Shown here in pieces: positions 16,991 through 25,100 of a stretch of 64,000 nt of DNA. A program made the position numbers and the translations under genes. This stretch comes from Pseudomonadota bacterium (GTDB taxonomy: Bacteria; Pseudomonadota; Gammaproteobacteria; Burkholderiales; Burkholderiaceae_B), in the NCBI GenBank assembly GCA_023440825.1, contig JAEXRL010000009.1, positions 310,001 through 374,000 of the forward strand. Direction: 5' to 3'. Positions within the stretch are counted from its first letter, which is position 1. Every line of letters begins with the position of its first letter. Under the pieces are notes generated by a model. That model saw only the letters and a list, made by a program, of their open reading frames with translations, searched no databases and was not told the origin of the DNA.

Positions 16991-17013
16991 AAGATATATA
17001 TTAAATACATCTT
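16991..17013 (-). promoter_or_regulatory. NsrR operator upstream of the globin–nsrR operon
   Basis: A 23-base imperfect palindrome: left half AAGATATATAT, one central T, right half AAATACATCTT. The right half reads AAGATGTATTT on the other strand, and 9 of 11 positions agree between halves. This is the 11-1-11 architecture of the NsrR site described in E. coli (AAGATGCATTT half-sites). It ends 16 bases before the globin ATG, where a bound repressor would block transcription. Autoregulation by NsrR follows. Confidence 0.85.
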
Positions 17014-17242
17014 ATTGGCTTGTTTCCTCCGGGTCAAGCTGTGGGTATCGAGGCAACTGTAAGGAAAGCCATATGGTCAAGGCCTGACGGCAGGACTATA
17101 CTGCATAGATATCAACGCAAATTTAACCAGTCAGCACCACCATTTCAGTTAAGAAAAAGCGAGTGCCAGACTCAAGAAAAGTGGGTTTGCTGATGAATGT
17201 ATTGTCCAAACTCGTTTTGTAATCGCGGATAGATCACCCAGC

Positions 17243-18223
17243 ATGAGACATGCCACCACGTTAACGTGCATAGTGCCAGGGCTTAACGAAGCCGATAACT
17301 TGCCTTTGTTAATGCCCATACTTTTAGAAGAGTTGCGCAAGTTACAGCTCAGCTTTGAAATTATTGTTGTCGACGACGGCAGTACAGATAATACCGAAAA
17401 TGTCGTGAAGCAACTGCAACAGCAATGTACAGAGCTTGTCTACATACAACTGTCGCGCAATTTTGGCAAAGAGGCGGCACTGACAGCAGGCCTGCAAGCC
17501 AGCCAGGGGCAGGTAGTGGTGTGCATGGACGCAGATATGCAGCATCCCCCCAGCCTGATAGCGCAAATGCTGGAAAAATGGCAGCAAGGTCTGGATATGG
17601 TGTATGCAGTACGCAGTAGCCGCGACGACGAGGGCTGGGCCAAGCGTATCGGTACTGCCATGTTCTATCAGCTCATGCGTACTTCAAACGGCTTAAGGGT
17701 ACCTCGCGATGCCGGGGACTTTCGTTTGTTGGATCGTTCAGTAGTGGACGCCTTAATGACCTTGCCTGAGCGTAGTCGTTTCATGAAAGGTTTGTTTGCG
17801 TGGGTGGGTTTTGAGTCGGGGCCGATTTATTACACTCCCCAGGAACGCGCACATGGGGTTAGTCGTTTTCGCCCTGGTAAATTACTGCGTTTTGCCGTAG
17901 ACGGCCTGACCGCCTTCACAACCTGGCCTTTACGTTTGCTTAGCTTGCTAGGTATTGTGTTGGCCTTGTTCTCGTTTTCCTATGGCCTGTTCGTCATATT
18001 TAAGTATTTTCTTTTTGGTGAACAGGTGCGTGGCTGGGTCTCGCTGATCACAGTGGTATTGTTTTTCTCAGGAATAAACCTAATGTCTTTGGGCATAGTG
18101 GGCGAGTACATCGCCAGCATCTTTGTCGAAGTCAAAGATCGACCGTTGTTTCTGGTACGTCAGCGCACTGGTCGAGGCTTGCCCGATGAGCCGGTGAAGG
18201 GTTCAGCCGACACGCATAGCTAG
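17243..18223 (+). CDS. Polyisoprenyl-phosphate glycosyltransferase (GT2; ArnC/GtrB/LgmA-like)
   Basis: 326 residues. Catalytic GT2 domain at residues 1-225 with CIVPGLNEADNLP, VVDDGSTDNT (nucleotide-sugar Asp pair), NFGKEAALTAGL, VVCMDADMQHPP (DXD-like) and RDAGDFRLLDR; two C-terminal membrane helices follow (around 230-255 and 265-290). This layout belongs to DPM1-type enzymes that load a sugar on undecaprenyl phosphate. A GtrA-like gene lies downstream on the opposite strand and then a YdjC-type deacetylase. Together they suggest transfer of an amino sugar to a lipid carrier for envelope (lipid A or O-antigen) modification. Confidence 0.88.
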   Translation: MRHATTLTCIVPGLNEADNLPLLMPILLEELRKLQLSFEIIVVDDGSTDNTENVVKQLQQQCTELVYIQLSRNFGKEAALTAGLQASQGQVVVCMDADMQHPPSLIAQMLEKWQQGLDMVYAVRSSRDDEGWAKRIGTAMFYQLMRTSNGLRVPRDAGDFRLLDRSVVDALMTLPERSRFMKGLFAWVGFESGPIYYTPQERAHGVSRFRPGKLLRFAVDGLTAFTTWPLRLLSLLGIVLALFSFSYGLFVIFKYFLFGEQVRGWVSLITVVLFFSGINLMSLGIVGEYIASIFVEVKDRPLFLVRQRTGRGLPDEPVKGSADTHS

Positions 18224-18252
18224 TCTCTTATGTGCTGCGCTTGTGCTGCTCA

Positions 18253-18630
18253 CTAGGTACGTGCAAAAGCCCATAGACGGCTTAACGTAAAGGTGAGCAC
18301 AGCCATGGCTATTAATATCAGTGCCAACAGATACTGGTAGGAAACAGAGCTGTAATGTAAAAGCAGGGCGTATGCGCTTTCGTTGACAGCAAAGCCCAGC
18401 GCTGAAACCAAAAAAAAGCGTCGTAGCGCCGTGCCTAAGGAGCTGGCTTGCTGCGCAAAGGTAAGTGTATAGTGCCCGCTGAAGGAAACAATAAAAGCGC
18501 TCAGCCAGCCCAGCAAGTTCGCTACCAAGGGCGTTATCTTCAGGTGACTGACCAGCAATACCACCGCACCCCAATGTGTAGCGGCGGCTAAGGTGCCGAT
18601 TACGATGAAGAGTAAAAGCTGGCGTGACAT
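18253..18630 (-). CDS. GtrA-family small membrane protein (putative lipid-sugar flippase)
   Basis: From the ATG at 18630 the product is 125 residues with four predicted membrane helices, starting MSRQLLLFIVIGTLAAATHW and including LLGWLSAFIVSFSGHYTLTF, a sequence style characteristic of GtrA (NFxxxRxWVF-like end: TLSRLWAF). Longer upstream starts run into the deacetylase gene. GtrA proteins are thought to flip polyprenyl-phosphate sugars. The gene lies antisense between the GT2 and YdjC genes, whose products are likely functional partners. Confidence 0.82.
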   Translation of the reverse strand: MSRQLLLFIVIGTLAAATHWGAVVLLVSHLKITPLVANLLGWLSAFIVSFSGHYTLTFAQQASSLGTALRRFFLVSALGFAVNESAYALLLHYSSVSYQYLLALILIAMAVLTFTLSRLWAFART

Positions 18631-18648
18631 GGTGGTAAAGGAACAAAA

Positions 18649-19449
18649 ATGAGCAAACAGAAAACGATTAGTATTTGTGCCGATGATTTTGGGCAGCATC
18701 AGGCAATTGATGCCAGTGTATTGCAATTATTAGAAAACGGGCGATTAAGCGGGACTTCTTGTCTGGTGCATGGCCAGTCTTTTCAACGCTCTGCACAGGA
18801 CTTGCGTCACACACGTGGTCAAAAAGGGCTGCATGTAAATTTTACAGAATTGCTAAGCACTGAGCACCTAGTTTGGCCGTTAAAAAAACTGATCGTACTG
18901 GCTTATTTGCAGCGCTTACCCGAACAGTCACTGCGTCAGGGCATAACAGCACAGTTGGATCTGTTTGAGCAGCATATGCAGCAGGCACCCGATTACATCG
19001 ATGGGCATCAGCATGTGCATCAGTTGCCCCAGATACGTGACGTGCTGCTGGAGATCATAGTGACGCGATACGGAGCGAACTCTCCCTGGTTACGTTATAC
19101 GGGTGCTGAGCGTATCACGGGGCAGGGCTCCTTGAGCGCTCAGTCCAAGCCGCGTATTATCGCACTTTTAGGTGCTGGTGATTTAGCACGTCTGGCAGCC
19201 GCGAAAGGCATTAGCATGAATGCGGCGCTGACAGGTGTTTATAATTTTCAGGGCGGCAGACAAGCATACGCAACGTGGATGCAGCACTGGCTAAGTGTCA
19301 TGCAACAAGGCGATAGTTTGATGTGCCATCCGGCGCTCAGCGCAGTGCCTAATGATGCGCTAGGTTCGCAAAGGCAAGCCGAGCACGAGGTTTTGTGCAG
19401 TACGGAAATGACCAGTTGGCTAGAGCACTATCAGTTGCGTGTCGCCTAA
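18649..19449 (+). CDS. YdjC/ChbG/HpnK-family carbohydrate deacetylase
   Basis: 266 residues with the YdjC metal-site marks: ICADDFGQHQAI (Asp12-Asp13 pair), GLHVNFTE (His in the first HXN-like motif) and DGHQHVHQLPQIRD (His pair), followed by SLMCHPAL. This family removes acetyl groups from N-acetylated sugars (ChbG on chitooligosaccharides, HpnK on hopanoid-linked GlcNAc). AAAGGA precedes the ATG. Only 18 bases separate its start from the divergent GtrA gene. With GT2 and GtrA beside it, deacetylation of a lipid-linked GlcNAc is the likely role, by inference. Confidence 0.88.
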   Translation: MSKQKTISICADDFGQHQAIDASVLQLLENGRLSGTSCLVHGQSFQRSAQDLRHTRGQKGLHVNFTELLSTEHLVWPLKKLIVLAYLQRLPEQSLRQGITAQLDLFEQHMQQAPDYIDGHQHVHQLPQIRDVLLEIIVTRYGANSPWLRYTGAERITGQGSLSAQSKPRIIALLGAGDLARLAAAKGISMNAALTGVYNFQGGRQAYATWMQHWLSVMQQGDSLMCHPALSAVPNDALGSQRQAEHEVLCSTEMTSWLEHYQLRVA

Positions 19450-19458
19450 GACGAGCGT

Positions 19459-20055
19459 TTAGGTACCCGGGTCCGGAGCGGTGCTACTGCCTTGTCCTAG
19501 GCTACGCTGCATAAAAATAACGTCTATCCATTGCTGGAACTTATAACCGGTAGCCGCTTGGGTGCCGGCGTGTACAAAGCCCAAAGAGCGATGCAGGCCG
19601 ATCGACTGATGTTTATCGTGACCCGCTATGACTGCGATCATTTGGCGCCAGGGACCTTGCTCGCAGCGTGTGATCAGGGCACTGAGCAAGGCCGAACCTA
19701 GCCCTTTGCCTGTGTGGCGGCCTGATAGATAAATAGAGTCTTCCAAGGTGTAACGATAGGCCACACGGGGACGATAGATGCTAGCGTAGGCGTATCCGAC
19801 AACTTCTTCGTTTATCACGGCGACCAAATAAGGCAGCTTGTCCTGTAGGATGGCCTGCCAACGACTAAGCATGAGCTCAGTGCTGGGGGGCTCTTCTTCG
19901 AAGGTAGCGGTGCTGTGCAGCACATGGTGGGCATAAATGGCCTGAATATGCTCAAAATCGCTATGCACGGCATCACGTATGAGAAAATGCTGTTTTGCTA
20001 AGGCGGCGGTATCGGGTTTAGGCATTTTTGCTTGCATCGTCTTGATACTGGTCAT
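19459..20055 (-). CDS. GNAT-family N-acetyltransferase (phosphinothricin acetyltransferase-like)
   Basis: 198 residues. The middle shows the GNAT core: FLIRDAVHSDFEHIQAIYAHHVLHSTATFEEE is the usual N-terminal stretch of the Pat/YncA subgroup, GYAYASIYRPRVAYRYT is the beta4 area, and GKGLGSALLSALI is the acetyl-CoA pyrophosphate loop (RxxGxG/A-like); NHxSIGLHRSLGF-like HQSIGLHRSLGFVHAG lies near the end. AAGGAAA precedes the ATG. YncA-type enzymes acetylate methionine sulfone or related amino-acid analogues; the true substrate is not deducible. Confidence 0.85.
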   Translation of the reverse strand: MTSIKTMQAKMPKPDTAALAKQHFLIRDAVHSDFEHIQAIYAHHVLHSTATFEEEPPSTELMLSRWQAILQDKLPYLVAVINEEVVGYAYASIYRPRVAYRYTLEDSIYLSGRHTGKGLGSALLSALITRCEQGPWRQMIAVIAGHDKHQSIGLHRSLGFVHAGTQAATGYKFQQWIDVIFMQRSLGQGSSTAPDPGT

Positions 20056-20103
20056 ACTATTTTTCCTTTACCTCTACAGTGTAATCCTGAATCAGGAGTT
20101 GTT

Positions 20104-20445
20104 ATGCCTATCCCATATAAATCCTTGTCTGAAACCTTTGCCGTGGCGCCACAGCTAAGCGTAGACGATATGCAAGCGGTTGCCGACGCTGGCTTTAAAA
20201 GCCTTATTATTAATCGTCCAGACTTTGAGGGGGGCGCCGAGCAACCTTTATCGGCTGATGTCATGGCCGCAGCCCAGGCGTTAGGACTACAAGTGCATTA
20301 TCAGCCTGTACAGGGCAATGCGATAACGGGGGCGGATGTGCATTATTTTGGTCAGCTACTCGAAACCTTACCGGCACCCGTGCTAGCCTATTGTCGCAGT
20401 GGTAATCGTTGTTCTGTTTTATATCGCGCTGTTCAGGAAAGCTGA
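20104..20445 (+). CDS. DUF442/TIGR01244-family sulfurtransferase or phosphatase-like protein
   Basis: 113 residues from the ATG at 20104, which has AGGAG upstream. Features: SLSETFAVAPQLSVDDMQAVADAGFKSLIINRPDFE is the N-terminal signature of the beta-lactamase-hydrolase-like phosphatase fold, and the active loop YCRSGNRC has the rhodanese-like CRxGxR arrangement. Related proteins (Blh N-terminal domain) are tied to sulfide and biofilm control. Next gene downstream is a universal stress protein on the same strand, 91 bases on. Confidence 0.83.
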   Translation: MPIPYKSLSETFAVAPQLSVDDMQAVADAGFKSLIINRPDFEGGAEQPLSADVMAAAQALGLQVHYQPVQGNAITGADVHYFGQLLETLPAPVLAYCRSGNRCSVLYRAVQES

Positions 20446-20536
20446 TCTTAATCAAATTAAGTGTTTTACACGCTTGGTTTCTCTTAGTGCAGACGTTAAG
20501 CTATCTGTAGTTTACTTTTCAAAGGGGGTAGTGCAC

Positions 20537-20998
20537 ATGTTTAAAAAGATTTTAATCCCTACCGACGGTTCGGTATTATCCGCTCAGGCCGCTAACAAAG
20601 GAGTTACCTTTGCGCGCCAAATCGGTGCTGAAATTGTTGCTTTGCACGTGACGCAGCCGTTTGCCGCCACAGTGGGTTTTGATGGGATGGCTGCAGCCTA
20701 TGCCATTACCGACGAGGATTACGACAAAACAGCTCGTGAGCAATCCGAAAAGTATCTGCGCCAGGTGCTAGACCGCGCTGAAACAGCCGGTGTTAAAGCG
20801 GTGGGCAAGTCTGTTTCCAACTTCAACGTGGCCGATGGTATTGTGCAGGCCGCCGCTGAAGAAGAGTGCGATCTGATCTTTATCGGTAGTCACGGACGCA
20901 GTGGCCTGTCTCGCCTTTTGCTGGGTAGCGTCACCATTAAAGTGCTGAATATCGCTAAAAATACCGTGCTGGTGTATCGCGTCAAAGAAAACGACTAA
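20537..20998 (+). CDS. Universal stress protein, UspA family
   Basis: 153 residues, starting at the ATG at 20537 preceded by AAAGGGGG; an earlier GTG in frame overlaps the previous gene and is rejected. The fold is shown by MFKKILIPTDGS (nucleotide-binding first strand) and GSHGRSGLSRLLLGSVT, the ATP-binding G-2x-G-9x-G(S/T) motif. Such proteins bind ATP and help cells through stress; partner or target is unknown. A strong terminator follows. Confidence 0.93.
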   Translation: MFKKILIPTDGSVLSAQAANKGVTFARQIGAEIVALHVTQPFAATVGFDGMAAAYAITDEDYDKTAREQSEKYLRQVLDRAETAGVKAVGKSVSNFNVADGIVQAAAEEECDLIFIGSHGRSGLSRLLLGSVTIKVLNIAKNTVLVYRVKEND

Positions 20999-21011
20999 GT
21001 TTTTACACCAC

Positions 21012-21052
21012 AAAAAAGCGCAGCTTGTTTTGAACAGGCTGCGCTTTTTTTA
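21012..21052 (+). terminator. Bidirectional terminator between uspA-type gene and fdsD
   Basis: AAAAAAGCGCAGC and GCTGCGCTTTTTT form a stem with a 13-base loop. The A-run on the left and T-run on the right let it work in both directions, serving the rightward Usp gene and the leftward formate dehydrogenase operon, whose last stop is at 21064. Confidence 0.88.
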
Positions 21053-21063
21053 TGCTTGCTGCG

Positions 21064-21312
21064 TTACTTTTCGGGTGTCAGCATCTTGGCATGGCTTTGT
21101 ACCGCCGCCAGCACGATGGGGCTGAGCTCGCCCGCCTGTCCTTTGCCGTCCGGATGGGTGGCAATAAAGTTAAGTAAGGATATACGCATGCGCGGGTCCC
21201 AGAAGCTGCGTATATGGTTGGCAATTTCTTGCAGACTTTGCTCACGATTACGCATGGTTTCAAAGAATTCACCAATGCGGTTTGCCATAGGGATGAGAGG
21301 TTCGATATTCAT
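21064..21312 (-). CDS. fdsD: Formate dehydrogenase delta subunit
   Basis: 82 residues: MNIEPLIPMANRIGEFFE, then IANHIRSFWDPRMR, the hallmark of the small FdsD subunit of NAD-linked, molybdenum-containing formate dehydrogenases (Cupriavidus necator, Rhodobacter capsulatus). FdsD stabilises the complex and is needed for maturation. It is the last gene of the operon; its ATG overlaps the fdhD stop (ATGA). Confidence 0.9.
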   Translation of the reverse strand: MNIEPLIPMANRIGEFFETMRNREQSLQEIANHIRSFWDPRMRISLLNFIATHPDGKGQAGELSPIVLAAVQSHAKMLTPEK

Positions 21313-22184
21313 ACAGTGTAAGTGGGGTGGCGAGAGTCAGCCTGCTGCATATAGTGCGGGTGGCTGTAAAGGGTGAAGCCGGAGTGGCGTGCAAAGGCGG
21401 CCAGCATGACGCCCAGTTCTTGGGCGATGTGTAAGGCAAATGAAGTGGGTGCGGAGACAGCAATCAGAAATGGTATACCCATTGAGGCTGTTTTTTGCAC
21501 CATTTCAAAGCTGGCCCGGCTGGAAATGAGCACCATGCCTTGTTGTACATCGATCTGTTGCCGTAGCAAGTGGCCATAGAGCTTATCCAGGGCATTATGA
21601 CGACCTACGTCCTCGCGCACCACCAGCACTTCGCCCTCTAGGGAACACCACGCAGCGGCATGGGTGGCTCCGGTCAGTAAGTGCAAGGCCTGGCGATCAC
21701 GAATTTGATCCAGTGCTTGAAAAATAGCCTCTGCGCTAGGGCCGAGTGTAGGAGGTGGGACAGGGGGCAGTACACGACGTACTTCGTCCAGGCTTTCTAG
21801 ACCGCATAGGCCACAGCCAGTGCGACCAGCCAACTGGCGCCTGCGTGCCTTGAGCTGATGCAGGCAGGCATTGGCGATATCGATTTGTAGCAGGTATCCA
21901 CGCTCGTCTTCGGCAAGCTGTACATCCAAAATATCAGTTGCTTGGCGAATAATGCCCTCTGTGTAGGAAAACCCGTAGGCCAGATCTTCCAGATCATCGG
22001 GGGTAGCCAGTAAAGCACTGTGGCTAATCCCCTTGTACTCCAAGGCGATGGGAGCTTCTACCGCTAACTGATCGTGGCGCCCATCCAGTGCTGGTACAGG
22101 ATTACCCGTCTCAGGTCGGGCTTGGCGCCAGACCTGACTGGGTGTATGGGTACGTTGAGCAGGGTATGCGGTAGGGTCACTCAT
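21309..22184 (-). CDS. fdhD: Formate dehydrogenase accessory sulfurtransferase FdhD (FdsC)
   Basis: Chaperone that passes sulfur from IscS to the bis-MGD cofactor of formate dehydrogenase. 291 residues with the CGLCG loop (Cys124, Cys127), EAPIALEYKG near the N-terminus and VREDVGRHNALDKLYG, then SSRASFEMVQK. Starts two bases after the fdsA stop codon region. In C. necator the same gene is called fdsC. Both catalytic loop cysteines are intact. Confidence 0.95.
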   Translation of the reverse strand: MSDPTAYPAQRTHTPSQVWRQARPETGNPVPALDGRHDQLAVEAPIALEYKGISHSALLATPDDLEDLAYGFSYTEGIIRQATDILDVQLAEDERGYLLQIDIANACLHQLKARRRQLAGRTGCGLCGLESLDEVRRVLPPVPPPTLGPSAEAIFQALDQIRDRQALHLLTGATHAAAWCSLEGEVLVVREDVGRHNALDKLYGHLLRQQIDVQQGMVLISSRASFEMVQKTASMGIPFLIAVSAPTSFALHIAQELGVMLAAFARHSGFTLYSHPHYMQQADSRHPTYTV

Positions 22185-22186
22185 AG

Positions 22187-25087
22187 CTAGACTTGTGGGC
22201 TTAGTTCGCGTTCGGTTACCGTGTCGCTTGAGTCATGTGGCTCGGTACCTTTTAGCAAGTGTTGCTGCTGTTGATCAAAATGATTCCAGCGCTCTTGCCA
22301 GTCTGACTCTTGGGTGACACGTTGAATCTGCACGGCAGTGACCTTGTATTCGGGGCAGTTGGTTGCCCAATCCGAATTATTGGTGGTGACCACGTTAGCG
22401 CCGGATTCGGGAAAGTGAAAGGTAGTGTAAACCACTCCAGGCTGTACACGTTCTGTCACTGTAGCACGTAGTACTGTTTCACCCGCTCGGCTCTTGACCG
22501 ACACCTTATCGCCACTACGTATGCCACGATCTTCGGCATCATGCGGATGGATTTCCAGCAAGTCTTCCGAATGCCAGGCCACGTTAGCGGTGCGGCGGGT
22601 TTGTGCGCCCACGTTGTATTGAGACAGAATGCGTCCTGTGGTGAGCAGCAAGGGAAACTTACGGTTGCTGCGCTCTTCGGTGGGCACGTACTTGGTAGGG
22701 ATAAAGCGCCCTTTACCGCGTACGAACTCATCTATGTGCATAGTGGGGGTACCCTCGGGTGCCTGCTCGTTACATGGCCATTGAACACTACCACCCAGCT
22801 CGTCAATGCGCTGGTAGGAAACGCCCGAGAAGGTGGGGGTGAGACGAGCGATTTCGTCCATGATCTGGCCTGGGTGCTCGTAATCCATGGGGTAACCCAG
22901 TGCCTGAGCTAAAGCACATGTAGTCTCCCAGTCTGCTTTGCCCGCTTTAGGTTCCATGACCTTGCGGACACGCGAAATTCTACGCTCGGCATTGGTGAAG
23001 GTACCGTCTTTTTCCAGGAAAGAGGAGCCGGGCAAGAAAACATGAGCATACTTAGCCGTTTCATTCAGGAACAAGTCTTGCACCACCACACACTCCATTG
23101 CTTCCATGGCAGCGGCGACGTGTTGGGTGTTAGGGTCCGATTGCACGATGTCCTCGCCCTGACAGTACAAGCCTTTGAATGAACCGCTTAGGGCGGCATC
23201 AAACATATTGGGGATGCGCAAGCCGGGCTCGGACTGTAAGCTGACCTGCCAAGCGCGTTCGAACTGCTCGCGCACTTGCGTGTCGGATACATGGCGGTAG
23301 CCTGGGAATTCGTGTGGGAATGAGCCCATATCACACGAGCCCTGCACGTTGTTTTGGCCACGTAGCGGATTAACGCCAACACCTTCGCGTCCAATATTGC
23401 CAGTTGCCATGGCCAGATTCGCGATAGCCATTACCGTGGTAGAGCCCTGGCTATGTTCGGTGACGCCCAAGCCATAATAGATGGAACCATTGCCGCCTGT
23501 CGCATAGAGTCGGGCGGCGCCACGTATATCTTCTGCTGAGACGCCGCAAATAGGGCCCATCTGCTCGGGGGAGTTTTCGGGCAGACTGACAAACTCCTGC
23601 CATTCATCAAAGGCGTCCAGATCGCAGCGCTCTTTGATGTAGTCTTGATCCATCAGGCCTTCGGTAACGATAACGTGGGCAAGCGCAGTGAGCAGTGCAG
23701 TGTTGGTACCCGGTAGCAAAGGCAAGTGGTAGTCGGCCTTGATGTGGGGCGAGCTGACCAGTTCTGTTTCGCGAGGGTCGATCACAATAAGGCGTGCCCC
23801 TTGGCGCAAGCGCTTTTTCAGGCGCGAGGCGAATACAGGGTGTGCGGCACTGGGGTTGGCACCGATAACGATGACCACATCCGTGTGCTCAACCGAATCA
23901 AAAGTTTGTGTGCCCGCCGATTCACCCAGCGTGGTTTTTAGTCCATACCCGGTGGGCGAATGACACACGCGGGCGCAGGTATCGACGTTGTTATTACCAA
24001 ATGCGGCACGCACCAGTTTTTGTACTAGGTAGGTTTCTTCATTCGTGCATCGCGACGAGGTAATGCCGCCTATGGAGTCACGGCCATATTTTTCCTGCAA
24101 ACGCTTGAACTCCGAGGCGGCATAGTTCAAAGCTTCGTCCCAACTGACCTCTTGCCAGGCATCGTGAATACTTTTGCGTATCATGGGCTTGAGCATACGG
24201 TCGGGGTGGGTCGCATAGCCCCAGGCAAATCTACCTTTGACGCAAGCATGGCCACGATTAGCCTTGCCATCTTTCCAGGGCGTCATGCGTATTACTTGAT
24301 CGCCTTTCATTTCGGCCTTAAAACCGCAGCCTACGCCACAGTAGGCGCAGGTGGTAATAACGGCGTGCTCAGGCTGGCCCAGCTCAATAACGGACTTCTC
24401 CATTAAGGTTGAGGTGGGGCATACTTGTACGCAGGCGCCACACGAGACGCAGTCGCTACTGAGAAAATCTTGGTTCTGGCCTGCCGCCACGCGTGAGTTA
24501 AAACCGCGACCATCGATGGTCAGTGCAAAGGTACCTTGGGTCTCTTCGCAAGCGCGCACACAGCGATTACAGACAATACACTTGCTGGGGTCGTAGTCAA
24601 AGTAAGGGTTTGAGGAGTCAGTGAGCTCGTCCAGGTGATTAGCACCTTCGTAGCCATAGCGCACTTCGCGCAGTCCCACTACCCCCGCCATATCTTGTAG
24701 TTCGCAGTTGCCATTGGCAGGGCAAGTCAGGCAGTCCAGTGGGTGATCGGAAATGTACAGCTCCATCACATTACGACGCAGTTTTTGCAGTCTGTCGTTC
24801 TGGGTGTGTACCACCATACCCGCCTCAACAGGCGTGGTACAGGATGCGGGTGTGCCGCGTCGTCCTTGAATTTCTACCAAACACAGACGGCAGGACCCAA
24901 AGGCCTCCAAACTGTCCGTGGCGCATAGTTTAGGAATATTGACTCCTGCTATGGCTGCCGCGCGCATGACGGAGGTACCGACAGGAACGTCCAGTACCTT
25001 GCCATCTATAGTGACACTGACCAGTTCAGTGTGCAGGGAAGCAGGAGTGCCGAAGTCTCGGTCGCGAATCAGTACGGTTTCTAGCAT
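22187..25087 (-). CDS. fdsA: NAD-dependent formate dehydrogenase alpha subunit (Mo/bis-MGD)
   Basis: Catalytic subunit oxidising formate to CO2. 966 residues. Order: [2Fe-2S] domain (Cys55, Cys66, Cys69, Cys83); NuoG-type His/Cys cluster (HPLDCLTCPANGNC, 115-128); two [4Fe-4S] ferredoxin motifs (CIVCNRCVRAC, CVSCGACVQVC, 170-224); molybdopterin oxidoreductase with CAYCGVGCGF (247-256). The active-site pair is Cys375-His376 in RVCHSPT, so the Mo ligand is Cys, not selenocysteine. A C-terminal molybdopterin dinucleotide-binding domain follows (NVGAQTRRTANVAW region). No Tat signal, consistent with a cytoplasmic enzyme. GGAGCTTGCA precedes the ATG. Confidence 0.96.
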   Translation of the reverse strand: MLETVLIRDRDFGTPASLHTELVSVTIDGKVLDVPVGTSVMRAAAIAGVNIPKLCATDSLEAFGSCRLCLVEIQGRRGTPASCTTPVEAGMVVHTQNDRLQKLRRNVMELYISDHPLDCLTCPANGNCELQDMAGVVGLREVRYGYEGANHLDELTDSSNPYFDYDPSKCIVCNRCVRACEETQGTFALTIDGRGFNSRVAAGQNQDFLSSDCVSCGACVQVCPTSTLMEKSVIELGQPEHAVITTCAYCGVGCGFKAEMKGDQVIRMTPWKDGKANRGHACVKGRFAWGYATHPDRMLKPMIRKSIHDAWQEVSWDEALNYAASEFKRLQEKYGRDSIGGITSSRCTNEETYLVQKLVRAAFGNNNVDTCARVCHSPTGYGLKTTLGESAGTQTFDSVEHTDVVIVIGANPSAAHPVFASRLKKRLRQGARLIVIDPRETELVSSPHIKADYHLPLLPGTNTALLTALAHVIVTEGLMDQDYIKERCDLDAFDEWQEFVSLPENSPEQMGPICGVSAEDIRGAARLYATGGNGSIYYGLGVTEHSQGSTTVMAIANLAMATGNIGREGVGVNPLRGQNNVQGSCDMGSFPHEFPGYRHVSDTQVREQFERAWQVSLQSEPGLRIPNMFDAALSGSFKGLYCQGEDIVQSDPNTQHVAAAMEAMECVVVQDLFLNETAKYAHVFLPGSSFLEKDGTFTNAERRISRVRKVMEPKAGKADWETTCALAQALGYPMDYEHPGQIMDEIARLTPTFSGVSYQRIDELGGSVQWPCNEQAPEGTPTMHIDEFVRGKGRFIPTKYVPTEERSNRKFPLLLTTGRILSQYNVGAQTRRTANVAWHSEDLLEIHPHDAEDRGIRSGDKVSVKSRAGETVLRATVTERVQPGVVYTTFHFPESGANVVTTNNSDWATNCPEYKVTAVQIQRVTQESDWQERWNHFDQQQQHLLKGTEPHDSSDTVTERELSPQV

Positions 25088-25100
25088 TGCAAGCTCCTTA

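Noticed and set aside
22187..25087. Selenocysteine in the formate dehydrogenase active site
   Set aside because: The frame has a Cys codon at position 375 and no in-frame TGA in the gene, so selenocysteine insertion is not needed.
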